64,000 nucleotides of DNA from UBA7239 sp964509075 (GCA_964509075.1 CAZDWC010000003.1:124001-188000), one strand, 5' to 3'. Numbered from the stretch's first letter, positions 25,456-34,670 are shown. Numbers and translations are program-made. Notes: a model not told the origin generated them from the sequence alone.

Positions 25456-27789
25456 TCAGTTTGTTGCCGGGTCTGCAAAAAACATGGTTTTCCATTGTGC
25501 CGCAGCAGGGTCAAGCGGGTCTGCTTGCAGCCAAGTCTTGAGAGCCTGTTGTGCGCGTGATCGCTGACCACTGCGATGGGCGAGATCCACGCGAGCCATT
25601 TGCACATCGCGGCTGTACACGTCCAGCTTTGCGGCGCGATCCAGTGCTGCCAATGCGCCGTCAATATCCCCTTGTTGTTGCAGAGACAAGGCGTAAACAT
25701 AATGAAAATACGGCAATTGACTGTGGCTTGCAGCCTGCTGCAGTTGTTGAACTGCAGCTTGTGTTTGCTGATTGCGCACCAGCCACAACCCGTATGCCAA
25801 GTGTAATTCTGCGTTGTCCTGTGCATGTTTCAACGCGTTCTGCAAAATGTTTTCTGCTTCGCTATCTCGTGCTCGCAAACGGTAAAAGTCCGCCAGATTG
25901 ATGGAGCCCGGCACGTAATAGGGTTCTTTACGTATGGCTTCCTGCAACAGGTTTTCGGCATCTTCCCAGCGTTGTTCATTGATGGCGAGAGCTGCCAGTG
26001 CCGTGAGTGCGGGTGCGCGATCACGGTTCAGGTCTTGCGCGGCAATGTATTCCAGTCGAGCACGCTGGTAATCGTCGTTTTCTTGCAATTCCGGCCGCTG
26101 CTGAAGTATCTGTTGCGATAACAGCCTCGCTGCTTCTGTGCGCAAGCTGCGGTGTTTGTCTTGCAGTAGCGGCACAAGCATTTTCCTGTCTTGCGGTGGC
26201 AGTGATTCTGCCGCGCGCAAGGCACCGTACCGGATCAAGGCATTGTTGTCGCCGAGCATGTTTGCCAGCAGTGGGCGGTAATCACGTGTGGGAAAGTTCG
26301 GCAGCAGGCTGAGAGCCGTGGCGCGAACGACGGCGGGTTGTTTCGTATCCAGAATCAGGCTGGTAAGCGCCTCATAGGCAGCAGGTTGGCTGCGCCGTGC
26401 TTGCTGCAATGTTTCTCCGTAATGTGGTTTATGCCAGTTGCCGCCATAGTGCTGATCCATTTTGTTGGTTGCCCAGTCGGCAGTCTTGTCCTTGTGGCAA
26501 GCGTTGCAGGCATTGGGTGAGTCAAATTTTGTGCTCAGATCGGGTCGCGGAATCCGCAGGCTGTGATCACGTCTGGCATCAACCTGCATGTAGGTTGTTG
26601 CCGGCATGTGGCAGTCGACACAGAAACTGCCGGACGTTGCCGGTTGGTGCATGTGGTGCTGTTTGCTGTCATAGCTGCTGTTATGGCATTGCAGGCAGAG
26701 GCCATTGCCTTCTACGTGCGTCTTGCCGCTGTGCGGGTTGTGACAGTTGCTGCAGGTGACGCCGGCTGCGTGCATGCGGCTTTGCAGGAATGAACCGTAT
26801 TCGTAAACCTCATCCTGTATTTGTCCGTCAGCGTGGTACAGGCTCTCGTCCAGCAGTGAGGGCATGAAGGCGTCCAGCAGGTAATCCGCGTCATTGCGGA
26901 TATCAATGCGCGAACGACGACTGTGGCATTGGGCGCAGCGCTCTACCTGCATGTCATCGCCTGGACTTGTGCGCTGTGCAGGTGCCTGCGGCGTCTGGCG
27001 TTGCCACAGATCCAGAGCGCCGGATGTCAGTGCGATGTTCCAGCCTTTGTTCGTGAAAGTGGACTTGTCACTGCTGCGTGCCCACAGCAGATGTTGCGAG
27101 CCAGGGCCATGACAGGATTCGCAGCCGACACCAGTTTCCTGCCAGCTTGAATGAAAACTGTCAGTGTTGGCGTCGTAGTTCTTGGTAAAGTTCGTGCTGT
27201 GACACTCGATGCACATGTGGTTGGCATTGTGCGATGGCGCACGCCAGTGCAATGGATCGCCAGTTGTGATTTTTTCGTCGTTATAAAGATGGAACCAGCG
27301 CTGGCCGCCGTCGCTGGCAGCACGGGTGTCCCAGGCAAAGGGCAGGCTTTGCCAGCGGCCATTGGGCAGTGCAGTGAGATATTGTTGCAGAGGGAAAATG
27401 CCAAAAGTGTATTGCAGTTCAAGCTCGGCGGGTGTGGCGGAGTTTTGATCGGTGTGCACCCTGAACTTCGTGCCATCACTTGAAAATTTGGTTTGCTGTT
27501 GATGATGGGCGAGTGTTTTCCCGGAAAAATCGCCACGCATATTATTGTTGTTTGCAGGCAGCATGGCTTGATTATGATCGGATTGCAGCCAGTCCTGAAA
27601 TTGCACGGTGTGACAGAAATGGCATTCCTCACTGCCGACATAGTGTGCCGGTTCTGGCATTTTTTCAGCTGCGGCGGAAGTTGTCGGTGCAACCGGTGTT
27701 GTCACTGCATCGCTGTTGACAGGATTCGACTTTTTACAGCCTGTCATTAAAGGCAGGCAGATCAGCAGCAGGACGAGAATTCGGTGCAT
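25456..27789 (-). CDS. octaheme c-type cytochrome lipoprotein with HEAT and TPR repeats
   Basis: A 777-residue secreted lipoprotein: the signal peptide ends in the lipobox LMTGC near residue 18. Eight CxxCH heme motifs are visible in the N-terminal 450 residues (CHFCH, CIECH, CESCH, CAQCH, CSNCH, CLQCH, CVDCH, CNACH), some grouped like the cytochrome c554 family. Residues of about 470-570 form HEAT-like helices and about 580-770 tetratricopeptide repeats. Relatives are annotated as multiheme cytochromes with TPR and have no settled substrate; nitrogen- or sulfur-compound redox or extracellular electron transfer are possible. Single gene; ccmAB in this window would serve heme attachment. Confidence 0.9.
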   Translation of the reverse strand: MHRILVLLLICLPLMTGCKKSNPVNSDAVTTPVAPTTSAAAEKMPEPAHYVGSEECHFCHTVQFQDWLQSDHNQAMLPANNNNMRGDFSGKTLAHHQQQTKFSSDGTKFRVHTDQNSATPAELELQYTFGIFPLQQYLTALPNGRWQSLPFAWDTRAASDGGQRWFHLYNDEKITTGDPLHWRAPSHNANHMCIECHSTNFTKNYDANTDSFHSSWQETGVGCESCHGPGSQHLLWARSSDKSTFTNKGWNIALTSGALDLWQRQTPQAPAQRTSPGDDMQVERCAQCHSRRSRIDIRNDADYLLDAFMPSLLDESLYHADGQIQDEVYEYGSFLQSRMHAAGVTCSNCHNPHSGKTHVEGNGLCLQCHNSSYDSKQHHMHQPATSGSFCVDCHMPATTYMQVDARRDHSLRIPRPDLSTKFDSPNACNACHKDKTADWATNKMDQHYGGNWHKPHYGETLQQARRSQPAAYEALTSLILDTKQPAVVRATALSLLPNFPTRDYRPLLANMLGDNNALIRYGALRAAESLPPQDRKMLVPLLQDKHRSLRTEAARLLSQQILQQRPELQENDDYQRARLEYIAAQDLNRDRAPALTALAALAINEQRWEDAENLLQEAIRKEPYYVPGSINLADFYRLRARDSEAENILQNALKHAQDNAELHLAYGLWLVRNQQTQAAVQQLQQAASHSQLPYFHYVYALSLQQQGDIDGALAALDRAAKLDVYSRDVQMARVDLAHRSGQRSRAQQALKTWLQADPLDPAAAQWKTMFFADPATN

Positions 27790-27853
27790 GGCAACATCTT
27801 GAAGTTATCCGCACGCATCATAGCGGCGCTGTTAAGGCGATACCATCTCCAGC

Positions 27854-27882
27854 TTTACAAGCATGCCGGGCGCTGGTAAATT
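27854..27882 (+). promoter_or_regulatory. sigma-70 promoter of tRNA-Val
   Basis: TTTACA and TAAATT are separated by exactly 17 bases and followed by a GC-rich discriminator (GCCGCCCC), the pattern of stringently controlled stable-RNA promoters. Transcription should begin near 27889, about 25 bases before the tRNA. Confidence 0.7.
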
Positions 27883-27914
27883 GCCGCCCCTGTCGCAATG
27901 GCAGATCCTGAAAA

Positions 27915-27991
27915 GGGCACGTAGCTCAGTTGGTTAGAGCACCACCTTGACATGGTGGGGGTCGATGGTTCGAGTCCATTCGTGCCCACCA
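27915..27991 (+). tRNA. tRNA-Val (anticodon GAC)
   Basis: Complete cloverleaf: acceptor GGGCACG/CGTGCCC, D arm GCTC/GAGC with AGTTGGTTA loop, anticodon arm CCACC/GGTGG with loop TTGACAT (anticodon GAC at 27949-27951), five-base variable loop and T arm GATGG/CCATT with TTCGAGT loop. The 3' CCA is encoded. GAC reads valine codons GUC and GUU. Confidence 0.97.
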
Positions 27992-28055
27992 ACCCCAACG
28001 GGTTGGCGGTTAGGAATCACTAACGGTACACGATCGTACACGAAAAGCGTACACG
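27989..28055 (+). repeat. structured segment after tRNA-Val with three GTACACG repeats
   Basis: Directly overlapping the tRNA 3' end is a hairpin CCAACCC/GGGTTGG (loop CAAC), then GTTAG/CTAAC around six bases, then three copies of GTACACG at 28026, 28036 and 28049. No T-run follows, so a terminator role is doubtful. The arrangement could be a leftover attachment region of a tRNA-targeting element; no integrase gene is visible. Confidence 0.45.
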
Positions 28056-28094
28056 GCGCTTGGATCCCCGCATAAGCCTGTAGCGCGGCCTTTT

Positions 28095-28853
28095 TCATAC
28101 CCGACAAAAAATGAACTGCTCGTGATTACCGTCACCGCCGCTGATGCTGCTGTCAAAATAATCCAGCACCTGAAGACCGCACAGCGTACAGCTGTGACGC
28201 AACCGATCTTCAATGACAGGCAGTACGTCGCGGCTTTTCAGCAAGCCTTGTTTGTTTATGTGTTCCGGGCCTGCTTCAAATTGCGGTTTGACCAGACTCA
28301 ACAGGTAACCGCCATTGCGCAACAGTGGCACCAGCGACGGCATGATCAGTGTTTGTGAAATAAAGGAGACATCCATCACCGCCAGATCAAATCCCTGCTG
28401 GTCTTTGCTGTAGTCGCGCAAGTTTGCCGGCAATTGCCGGGCATTGATCTTTTCCAGAGAAACCACGCGCTCGTCATCGGCCAGTGATGCATGCAGTTGG
28501 CGTTGGCCGACATCGACACCGATCACGCGTGCAGCGCCGGCTTGCAGTAAACAGTCGGTAAAACCGCCAGTGGACTGGCCGATATCCAGGCAAGTCATGC
28601 CGGCGACATCAAGCCCTGTGTGTTGCAAGGCCCCCGCCAGCTTCAGCCCGCCGCGCGAGACATAGCGGGCCTCGCTGTCATCGCACAGCCGCAATGCGCA
28701 ATTGGCGGGGAGGTTGTGGTTGGCTTTGGCAAGGGTTTCCCACTCGCCGGATGCGGTTTGCCATTGCACGCCCTTGGCCGCAATCAGGCGCTGAGCTTGC
28801 GAGCGCGAGCAGGCGAGACCTTTTTCAACAATCAGCAAGTCGGTGCGAGGCAT
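28095..28853 (-). CDS. tlyA: TlyA family rRNA 2'-O-methyltransferase (S4 + FtsJ domains)
   Basis: A 252-residue protein with an N-terminal S4 RNA-binding domain (LIVEKGLACSRSQAQRLI, then VSRGGLKLAGAL) and an FtsJ/RrmJ-type methyltransferase domain with SAM loop LDIGQSTGGFTDCLL near residue 89 and VMDVSFIS. TlyA enzymes 2'-O-methylate cytidines of rRNA; earlier annotations call them haemolysin A. The closing SGGDGNHEQF matches the family. Divergent from tadA. Confidence 0.92.
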   Translation of the reverse strand: MPRTDLLIVEKGLACSRSQAQRLIAAKGVQWQTASGEWETLAKANHNLPANCALRLCDDSEARYVSRGGLKLAGALQHTGLDVAGMTCLDIGQSTGGFTDCLLQAGAARVIGVDVGQRQLHASLADDERVVSLEKINARQLPANLRDYSKDQQGFDLAVMDVSFISQTLIMPSLVPLLRNGGYLLSLVKPQFEAGPEHINKQGLLKSRDVLPVIEDRLRHSCTLCGLQVLDYFDSSISGGDGNHEQFIFCRV

Positions 28854-28940
28854 GGCAAACCGCAGTGGTTGGGATTGCGTGCATCATAGTGTCTAATGCC
28901 GTTCTGACAACTCTTGTTAAAGCATTCGTGGATTTTTGCT

Positions 28941-29399
28941 GTGACTCACTCACAAGACGAACATTTCATGCGCTGTGCGTTGGCGCTGGCTGCGCAAGCC
29001 GAGCAGCGTGGCGAAGTGCCTGTGGGTGCGGTATTGGTGAGCAAAGGCGAGATTGTGGGCGAAGGCTTCAATCAACCGATAGCCAGTTGCGACCCGACAG
29101 CACATGCCGAGGTGATGGCGCTGCGCGATGCGGCAACACGCACAGGCAATTACCGGCTGCCGGATACCACGCTGTATGTCACGATTGAACCTTGCGCGAT
29201 GTGCGCTGGTGCGCTGGTGCATGCGCGTGTCAGTCGCGTGGTGTTTGGCGCGCCGGAACCGAAAGCCGGTGTGGCAGTGAGTCAGCTGCAGTTATTTGAT
29301 GCGCCACACTTCAATCATCGTGTGCAATACGAGGGCGGAGTTCTGGCCGAGGAGTGCTCGGCCATGATGTCGGCTTTTTTCAAAAAGCGTCGCCGCTGA
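28941..29399 (+). CDS. tadA: tRNA-specific adenosine deaminase TadA
   Basis: Converts adenosine-34 to inosine in tRNA-Arg(ACG). The zinc site is HAEVMAL (His plus catalytic Glu) and PCAMCAGAL (two Cys), with the substrate segment GAPEPKAGVA typical of TadA. GTG 28941 gives a 152-residue protein beginning THSQDEHFMRCAL, a usual N-terminus; a TTG at 28914 would extend it. The stop abuts the convergent LLM oxidoreductase. Confidence 0.95.
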   Translation: MTHSQDEHFMRCALALAAQAEQRGEVPVGAVLVSKGEIVGEGFNQPIASCDPTAHAEVMALRDAATRTGNYRLPDTTLYVTIEPCAMCAGALVHARVSRVVFGAPEPKAGVAVSQLQLFDAPHFNHRVQYEGGVLAEECSAMMSAFFKKRRR

Positions 29400-30269
29400 T
29401 TACAACTTGGCGATGTAGTCATCCGCAAAGCGTTTGATGGCATCCAGCTTGAAACCCAGTGGGCTGGTCGGTTTTCCTCCGTAGAAAAACCAGGGCGGTG
29501 TGCACAGGGCTGTTACACCCATGTCGCGCATGCGCTTGAAACCGTCTAGATCAAACGCATCGCGCGCGTTGAAACACAACATTTCAAAGGGCAGGTGCTC
29601 GCGCTGCAGTTCACGTCGGTACTGCTGGATTTTATTGAAATACTGCTGGAGCTCTTCGCTGCTGTGCACATCGGAAATCCAGCCGTCGTGTTGCGCTGCG
29701 CGGCGCAGTGCAGGTTCGGAAAAGCCACCGACATAAACCGGTACCTGTTGCGACGGTGCCGGGCGCATTTTGAGTGCAGGGAAATCGTAGAAGTCACCGT
29801 GGTGCTCTACCATCTCGCCCGTCCACAGTTTTTGCATCACCGCCAGTATTTCATCGGCGCGGGCGCCGCGTTTTGCAAATGCCTGGCCGCTGGCTGCGAA
29901 TTCTTCCGACATCCAGCCCATGCCTGCACCGAGTGCAACACGGTTGTTGCTCATGATGGCAAGTGTGGCAAGAAACTTCGCGACATGCACAGGGTTGCGT
30001 GCGGGCAACACATAAACATTGGTGTAGAAACGCAGCTGTTGCGTGACGGCGGCCATGGCACTGATGGCAATCCATGGGTCAGGCCACGCAGTGTCTTCAC
30101 TAAAACGTGGTTTGCCGTCTTTGGTGTACGGATAGGGTTGCGAAAAATGTTGCGGATAGATCAGGTGGTCGGACAGGGCTATCCAGCCGTAGTCGCATTC
30201 GTCAGCGGTGCGGGCGATGGCCGTGAGTTCAGCGGGATCACAAAGGGCGACGGGGATGGCGAATTGCAT
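29400..30269 (-). CDS. LLM-class (luciferase-like) flavin/F420-dependent oxidoreductase
   Basis: A 289-residue TIM-barrel oxidoreductase. Family features are LSDHLIYP near residue 35, the barrel motif LPARNPVHVAKFLATLAIMSNNRVALGAGMGW, and PVYVGGFSEPALRRAA. The best fit is the LLM group labelled F420-dependent (TIGR03619-like), but FMN use cannot be excluded from sequence. ATG 30269 begins MQFAIPVAL; upstream in-frame codons lack similarity. It follows exbD by about 70 bases on the same strand and may be read from that operon. Substrates of this group include terpenoids and other hydrophobic compounds. Confidence 0.82.
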   Translation of the reverse strand: MQFAIPVALCDPAELTAIARTADECDYGWIALSDHLIYPQHFSQPYPYTKDGKPRFSEDTAWPDPWIAISAMAAVTQQLRFYTNVYVLPARNPVHVAKFLATLAIMSNNRVALGAGMGWMSEEFAASGQAFAKRGARADEILAVMQKLWTGEMVEHHGDFYDFPALKMRPAPSQQVPVYVGGFSEPALRRAAQHDGWISDVHSSEELQQYFNKIQQYRRELQREHLPFEMLCFNARDAFDLDGFKRMRDMGVTALCTPPWFFYGGKPTSPLGFKLDAIKRFADDYIAKL

Positions 30270-30338
30270 GATGGCACCGTTGACTTTTTTGTCACAGTAG
30301 CCTGCTTGTGATTTTGCTGCAATCCGTGACAGGCGCAA

Positions 30339-30764
30339 TTACGGTGCGGATTTTCCACCCGCCAACATCACGAATCCCATTTTGTTGACGCCGGCCGTGC
30401 GTACCAATCCCATCACCTCCGCCACGCGTTCGTAGCGCACATCCTTGTCGGCTTGCAGATGCAACTCCGGCTGCGGACTTTTTTGTGCCAGGTCGGTGAG
30501 GCACTGCGTGAGTCCATCGTCTGCTACGGGTTCGCCGTTCCAGCTGATCTTGCCGTCAGCGGCAATGGCAAGATTCACCACGTCCGGTTTTTCCTGTGTC
30601 GCAGCACCTGTCGCTTTTGGTAAGTTGACCTTGATGGATTGTGTCATCAACGGCGTGCAGATCATGAAAATAATCAGCAGCACCAGCATCACATCCACCA
30701 GTGGTGTGGTGTTGATGTCAGCCATCGGCTGAGAACTGTTTTGGTCGAAATTGCCGAAAGCCAT
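30339..30764 (-). CDS. exbD: biopolymer transport protein ExbD
   Basis: Proton-channel partner of ExbB in the TonB energising complex. One N-terminal membrane helix (DVMLVLLIIFMICTPL) carries the essential Asp at its start, in the motif INTTPLVDVMLVLL; the periplasmic part ends in TAGVNKMGFV. Length 141 is normal. Its ATG overlaps the exbB stop as TAATG. Confidence 0.95.
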   Translation of the reverse strand: MAFGNFDQNSSQPMADINTTPLVDVMLVLLIIFMICTPLMTQSIKVNLPKATGAATQEKPDVVNLAIAADGKISWNGEPVADDGLTQCLTDLAQKSPQPELHLQADKDVRYERVAEVMGLVRTAGVNKMGFVMLAGGKSAP

Positions 30765-31465
30765 TATGCAGCTCCCGTCGTATTGCCGCGCGGTGCATTG
30801 AGCGGGCCGCCCAGCGTGAAGTAGACGTGCAGGTCGTGCGCAAAGCCGTCGAGATCGGCAACAATCAAACGTTGCGCGCGGTTGAAGGCGTTGTAGGCGA
30901 GCACGGCGGGAATGGCAACGAACAAACCAATGGCCGTCATGATCAGCGCTTCACCCACCGGGCCTGCGACTTTGTCGAGGCTCGCTTGTCCGGTTGCGCC
31001 AATCACGGACAGTGCGTGATAAATGCCCCATACCGTGCCGAGCAGGCCGACAAACGGTGATACCGAGCCTACCGATGCGAGGAACGTCTGGCCTTTTTCC
31101 AGCTCAGCCGTGACGCGGTTCAAGCCCTGGCGCAGTGCGCGCGTCACCATTTCATTCAATGATAAATCCGCACCTAGTTGTGCAGGGTGTTGCTGGAAAC
31201 TGCTGCGCGCCTGTGCGCCGCGTTCGACCAGCTCGCTGTAAGCCGCCAGTTTGCTGAGCACTGCACGACCGGCATCCAGATCCTTGGCGCTCCAGAAACG
31301 ATCCACTGCACCGGCACTCCAGTGTTGCAGGTGCGCAATCTTGAGGCTTTTTTTGAAAATAATGGCCCAGCTGCACAGTGACATGGTCAGCAGCAGTACC
31401 AGTACGCTGTGGGTGATGACATCACCTTGATGCCAAAATGTGGCGAGATCCAGATTGAATTCCAT
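30764..31465 (-). CDS. exbB: biopolymer transport protein ExbB
   Basis: MotA/TolQ/ExbB-family membrane protein of 233 residues with three membrane helices and the conserved segment SVGSVSPFVGLLGTVWGIYHAL, then VAGPVGEALIMTAIGLFVAIPAVLAYN. It forms the pentameric proton channel with ExbD. Second gene of tonB-exbB-exbD, 24 bases after tonB. Confidence 0.96.
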   Translation of the reverse strand: MEFNLDLATFWHQGDVITHSVLVLLLTMSLCSWAIIFKKSLKIAHLQHWSAGAVDRFWSAKDLDAGRAVLSKLAAYSELVERGAQARSSFQQHPAQLGADLSLNEMVTRALRQGLNRVTAELEKGQTFLASVGSVSPFVGLLGTVWGIYHALSVIGATGQASLDKVAGPVGEALIMTAIGLFVAIPAVLAYNAFNRAQRLIVADLDGFAHDLHVYFTLGGPLNAPRGNTTGAA

Positions 31466-31489
31466 GCGCGATCCTCTCGTTTGTAAAAG

Positions 31490-32140
31490 TCACTTTTGCA
31501 GACTGAATTTTATGGGGACATCCACTTCGGATGCGATGGCTTCACTGCCACGTTTTGCCGGTACGAAACGCCAGCGTTCTACGGTCTTGCGGGCGGCATC
31601 GTCCAGGCGTGGAAACCCGGAAGACTTTTTAATCTGAATATTGCTGGGGCGGCCGTCGGCACTGACTTGTATGTGCAACAGTACCTGACCTTCTTCCCCC
31701 ATACGCCGCGAGATACTCGGGTATTCCGGATGCGGATTGTGCAGGTAATCCGCCTCGTGGCTGGGTGGAATGATCACCGGCTCCGCTGCAGGCGGCGGCG
31801 CAACCGGTTGTGGTGGCGGCGTGGGGCGGGGTGGCTCCGGCGGTCTTTCCGGCTGTGGTTTTTTCGGCACAGGCTTGGGAACGGGTTTGGGGATCTCGGC
31901 TTCCGGTTCCGGTGGCGGCTCCGGTTTCGCAGGTTCCGGCGGCGGTGGTGGAACTGGCGCCGGCTCAGGCTCTGGTTCGGCGGCCACCAGATCAACCGTC
32001 ATTTCCAGCTGTGCAGCGGAATCCGCCGGTGCCGGATGGTGGTTCAGCCATTGGTAGACCAGCACGCCATGCAACAGCACGGAGACAGCTAGCGTCGCCA
32101 GTGTCTGCGTATTGTCCTTGTTAAGCAGCATGAAGGGCAT
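31490..32140 (-). CDS. tonB: TonB energy transducer
   Basis: A 216-residue TonB: an N-terminal membrane anchor near residues 12-30 (TLATLAVSVLLHGVLVYQWL), a long Pro-Glu-Lys-rich spacer over about residues 50-125, and a TonB C-terminal domain (HPEYPSISRRMGEEGQVLL...VERWRFVPA). ATG 32140 starts the protein; the longer frame upstream is not TonB-like. It transmits proton-motive force to outer-membrane receptors, one of which is divergently encoded about 190 bases away. Confidence 0.94.
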   Translation of the reverse strand: MPFMLLNKDNTQTLATLAVSVLLHGVLVYQWLNHHPAPADSAAQLEMTVDLVAAEPEPEPAPVPPPPPEPAKPEPPPEPEAEIPKPVPKPVPKKPQPERPPEPPRPTPPPQPVAPPPAAEPVIIPPSHEADYLHNPHPEYPSISRRMGEEGQVLLHIQVSADGRPSNIQIKKSSGFPRLDDAARKTVERWRFVPAKRGSEAIASEVDVPIKFSLQK

Positions 32141-32214
32141 GGCAGGGCCTGTGTATCGAACGCCGCGCAGTTTATCTGCTGGCTGGGAGTGATACCACAG
32201 TGTTTTTGTCAATC

Positions 32215-32243
32215 TTGAGCCTGATGTTGTTCTCCTGTATAAC
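32215..32243 (+). promoter_or_regulatory. sigma-70 promoter of the TonB-dependent receptor
   Basis: TTGAGC and TATAAC with a 17-base spacer; transcription would begin near 32250, about 80 bases before the receptor ATG. No clear Fur box was seen nearby, arguing mildly against an iron-siderophore receptor. Confidence 0.5.
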
Positions 32244-32332
32244 GCCCTCGCTTCTGGAAGGTGCTCCGCGTGAGCGCTGAGTGGTGCCAGTATTGCAGGC
32301 CTCAAAACCATTGATCACGACAAGGACATAAC

Positions 32333-34654
32333 ATGAAAAACATTGTGAAAACGATTCCGTTGAGCTGTCTTGCGCTCGCCATTTCTGCTGCAAATGTTGC
32401 AGTCGCCGCAGAAGAAGGCAAGACGCGCACCTTGCAAGAGGTGGTGGTGACTGCCGAGAAGCGCGAAACCAAGGCGCAGGAAACGCCGATTTCGATGAGC
32501 GTGGCCGATAAGGATGTGATTGAAACGCGCGATGTCACCAGCATTGCCGATCTGCCGCAGTTGTCACCGAATTTGACCGTGGTGCCAGCGGGCGCGGGTT
32601 CAACCGGTTCGACGATCAGCATTCGCGGTGCGGCCACGCAGGATCCCATCGTCACGCAAAACCCGACCGTGGGTGTGTATGTGGATGGTGTTTATACCGG
32701 TAAGTCTGCAGGTTCCGTTCTCGATTTTGCCGATCTTGAGAGAGTAGAGGTCTTGCGTGGCCCACAGGGAACACTGTATGGACGTAATACCACGGGTGGA
32801 GCGATCAATCTGATTACCGCCAAACCCACCGGCAAATTCGGCTTCACGGAAACGGTGGATGTTGGCAATTACGATTACATGCGCAGTAAAACGGCGCTGA
32901 ATTTCGATTCGATCGGTACTACCGGTGAAGGCCTGGGCAAGCTCAGCAGCAAGCTGACCTTCAATCGTGCCAAACGTGATGGTTTTTACGAAATTGATGG
33001 CGTTGGTGCGGGGGCCGGTTCTTACAGTGATCTGGATAATACCAGCGGCATGTTGCAGTTGCGTCTGGAAGCAACAGACAAGCTGATGGTGGATTACGCT
33101 TACGACAATACGCATATCGATGAAAATCCATTGGCCGTCACCATGACTGAAGATGGCACCGGTTTTCTTGGTGGATTGGTGAATACTGATCCGGATGATG
33201 GCACGTATGCCAATGCTCCTTCGGCGTTAGGCATTGGCGCCATCACCGATCTGGACACGGATGAGTTGTACAACCGTGTGAATGTGCAGGGTCATAACCT
33301 CACCATTAACTATGCGATGGCCGACAATCTGGATTTTCGCTCCATCACTTCACAGCGCAAGGTGGAGAACAAGGATGCGAATGATTTTGATGGATCTGCG
33401 GCTGCCAATGGCACTGCTGTGCGTGATATCGACGTCGACACTTTCTCGCAAGAATTTCAATTGATTGGTGAGCTGAACAAGCGTCTCAATTATGTGGTTG
33501 GCCTGTATTACGATCGAGAGGAAGGCACGGAAAACAACCCCCAAGTTTTCCTCACTGCCCCTGCGCCTACAACACCGCCGTTCACATCGCCATACACCAT
33601 GTTGCGTTCCTTTACTGGTATCGATAATGAATCGAAAGCGTTGTATGGGCAGATGACGTATATTCCGGCGATTCTTGATGATCGTTTGTCGTTGACAGCG
33701 GGTCTGCGTTATACACAGGAATCGCGTCATACCGATCGCGATTTGCGTGTGTTGGTTGCGCCGAGCTTCTATGTGCCAATCGTAGACAACATCGAAGGTG
33801 ACAAGGATTATCACGACCTGTCGCCTATGGTAAAAGCAGCTTTTCAGGCACAGGAAAATGTCAACGTGTATGCGAGCATTGCACGCGGATACAAAAGCGG
33901 TGCCTACAATGGTCGTGCAGCTTCTGCTGCTACGTTTGGCCCGGTTGATGCCGAAAGTGTGATTTCGTATGAACTGGGTTTGAAGTCGGAGTGGTTAGAT
34001 AACACGCTGCAATTCAACGCGGCGTATTTCTACAATGATTTCCGCGATCTGCAACGCAATATATTCTCGCCATCCGGTGCGGGTACAACCAGCTTCATGA
34101 CCAATGTCAGCAAGGCCACGACGCAGGGTATCGATGCTGAATTGGCTTATCTGCCGACGGATGCATTGCGTTTGTCAGCAGGCGTTGGTTACATTGATGC
34201 ACGTTACGGCGATTGGGAAATCTGCGATCCGCTGGGTGGCGGTGGTCCTGGTTGTGCGAAAGTGGATATCGGTGACGATGCACACTTCTCGTCTACTCCA
34301 CGCAAAACGGCTAGCGTGGCTGCAGAATACAGTTTTCCGCAAACTGCAATGGGTGCACCGGTGGCGCGCATCGACGCTTATCACCAGAGCGAAACCTGGT
34401 TTGATGCCAATCCGAGTGACATGAGCAAGGCTGATGCCTATACCCTGTGGAATGCACGTCTGGCGTTTAATCATGTGCCAGTGACTACCGGTGATTTGAC
34501 GTTAGCCTTGTGGGGTAAGAACTTGACCAACGAGGAATACAATACGTTCGGTATTGAGTTCACTGCGCTGACCGGTGTGCCGTCCAGCGGTTACGCCCTC
34601 AACAACTGGGGTGATCCACGCACCTTTGGTTTGGAGTTGATCTACAAGTACTGA
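32333..34654 (+). CDS. TonB-dependent outer membrane receptor
   Basis: A 773-residue receptor: signal peptide ending in ANVAVA, a TonB box in TLQEVVVTAEKRE at about residues 33-45, a plug domain (SIRGAATQDP, ERVEVLRGPQGTLYGRNTTGGAIN) and a 22-strand barrel ending in aromatic LELIYKY. This is the subclass common in marine and hydrocarbon- or steroid-using Gammaproteobacteria, but the ligand cannot be read from sequence. Divergent from tonB-exbBD and closed by a strong terminator. Next comes an AMACR-type gene that may share the pathway. Confidence 0.93.
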   Translation: MKNIVKTIPLSCLALAISAANVAVAAEEGKTRTLQEVVVTAEKRETKAQETPISMSVADKDVIETRDVTSIADLPQLSPNLTVVPAGAGSTGSTISIRGAATQDPIVTQNPTVGVYVDGVYTGKSAGSVLDFADLERVEVLRGPQGTLYGRNTTGGAINLITAKPTGKFGFTETVDVGNYDYMRSKTALNFDSIGTTGEGLGKLSSKLTFNRAKRDGFYEIDGVGAGAGSYSDLDNTSGMLQLRLEATDKLMVDYAYDNTHIDENPLAVTMTEDGTGFLGGLVNTDPDDGTYANAPSALGIGAITDLDTDELYNRVNVQGHNLTINYAMADNLDFRSITSQRKVENKDANDFDGSAAANGTAVRDIDVDTFSQEFQLIGELNKRLNYVVGLYYDREEGTENNPQVFLTAPAPTTPPFTSPYTMLRSFTGIDNESKALYGQMTYIPAILDDRLSLTAGLRYTQESRHTDRDLRVLVAPSFYVPIVDNIEGDKDYHDLSPMVKAAFQAQENVNVYASIARGYKSGAYNGRAASAATFGPVDAESVISYELGLKSEWLDNTLQFNAAYFYNDFRDLQRNIFSPSGAGTTSFMTNVSKATTQGIDAELAYLPTDALRLSAGVGYIDARYGDWEICDPLGGGGPGCAKVDIGDDAHFSSTPRKTASVAAEYSFPQTAMGAPVARIDAYHQSETWFDANPSDMSKADAYTLWNARLAFNHVPVTTGDLTLALWGKNLTNEEYNTFGIEFTALTGVPSSGYALNNWGDPRTFGLELIYKY

Positions 34655-34670
34655 TCGGTCTTCTCGTGCC

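Noticed and set aside
28010..28213. Small minus-strand frame beside tRNA-Val as a relic integrase
   Set aside because: Most of it overlaps tlyA in another frame, and no integrase catalytic residues are visible.
31770..32057. Gly/Ser-rich plus-strand frame
   Set aside because: Antisense of the Pro-rich TonB spacer; composition alone explains it.
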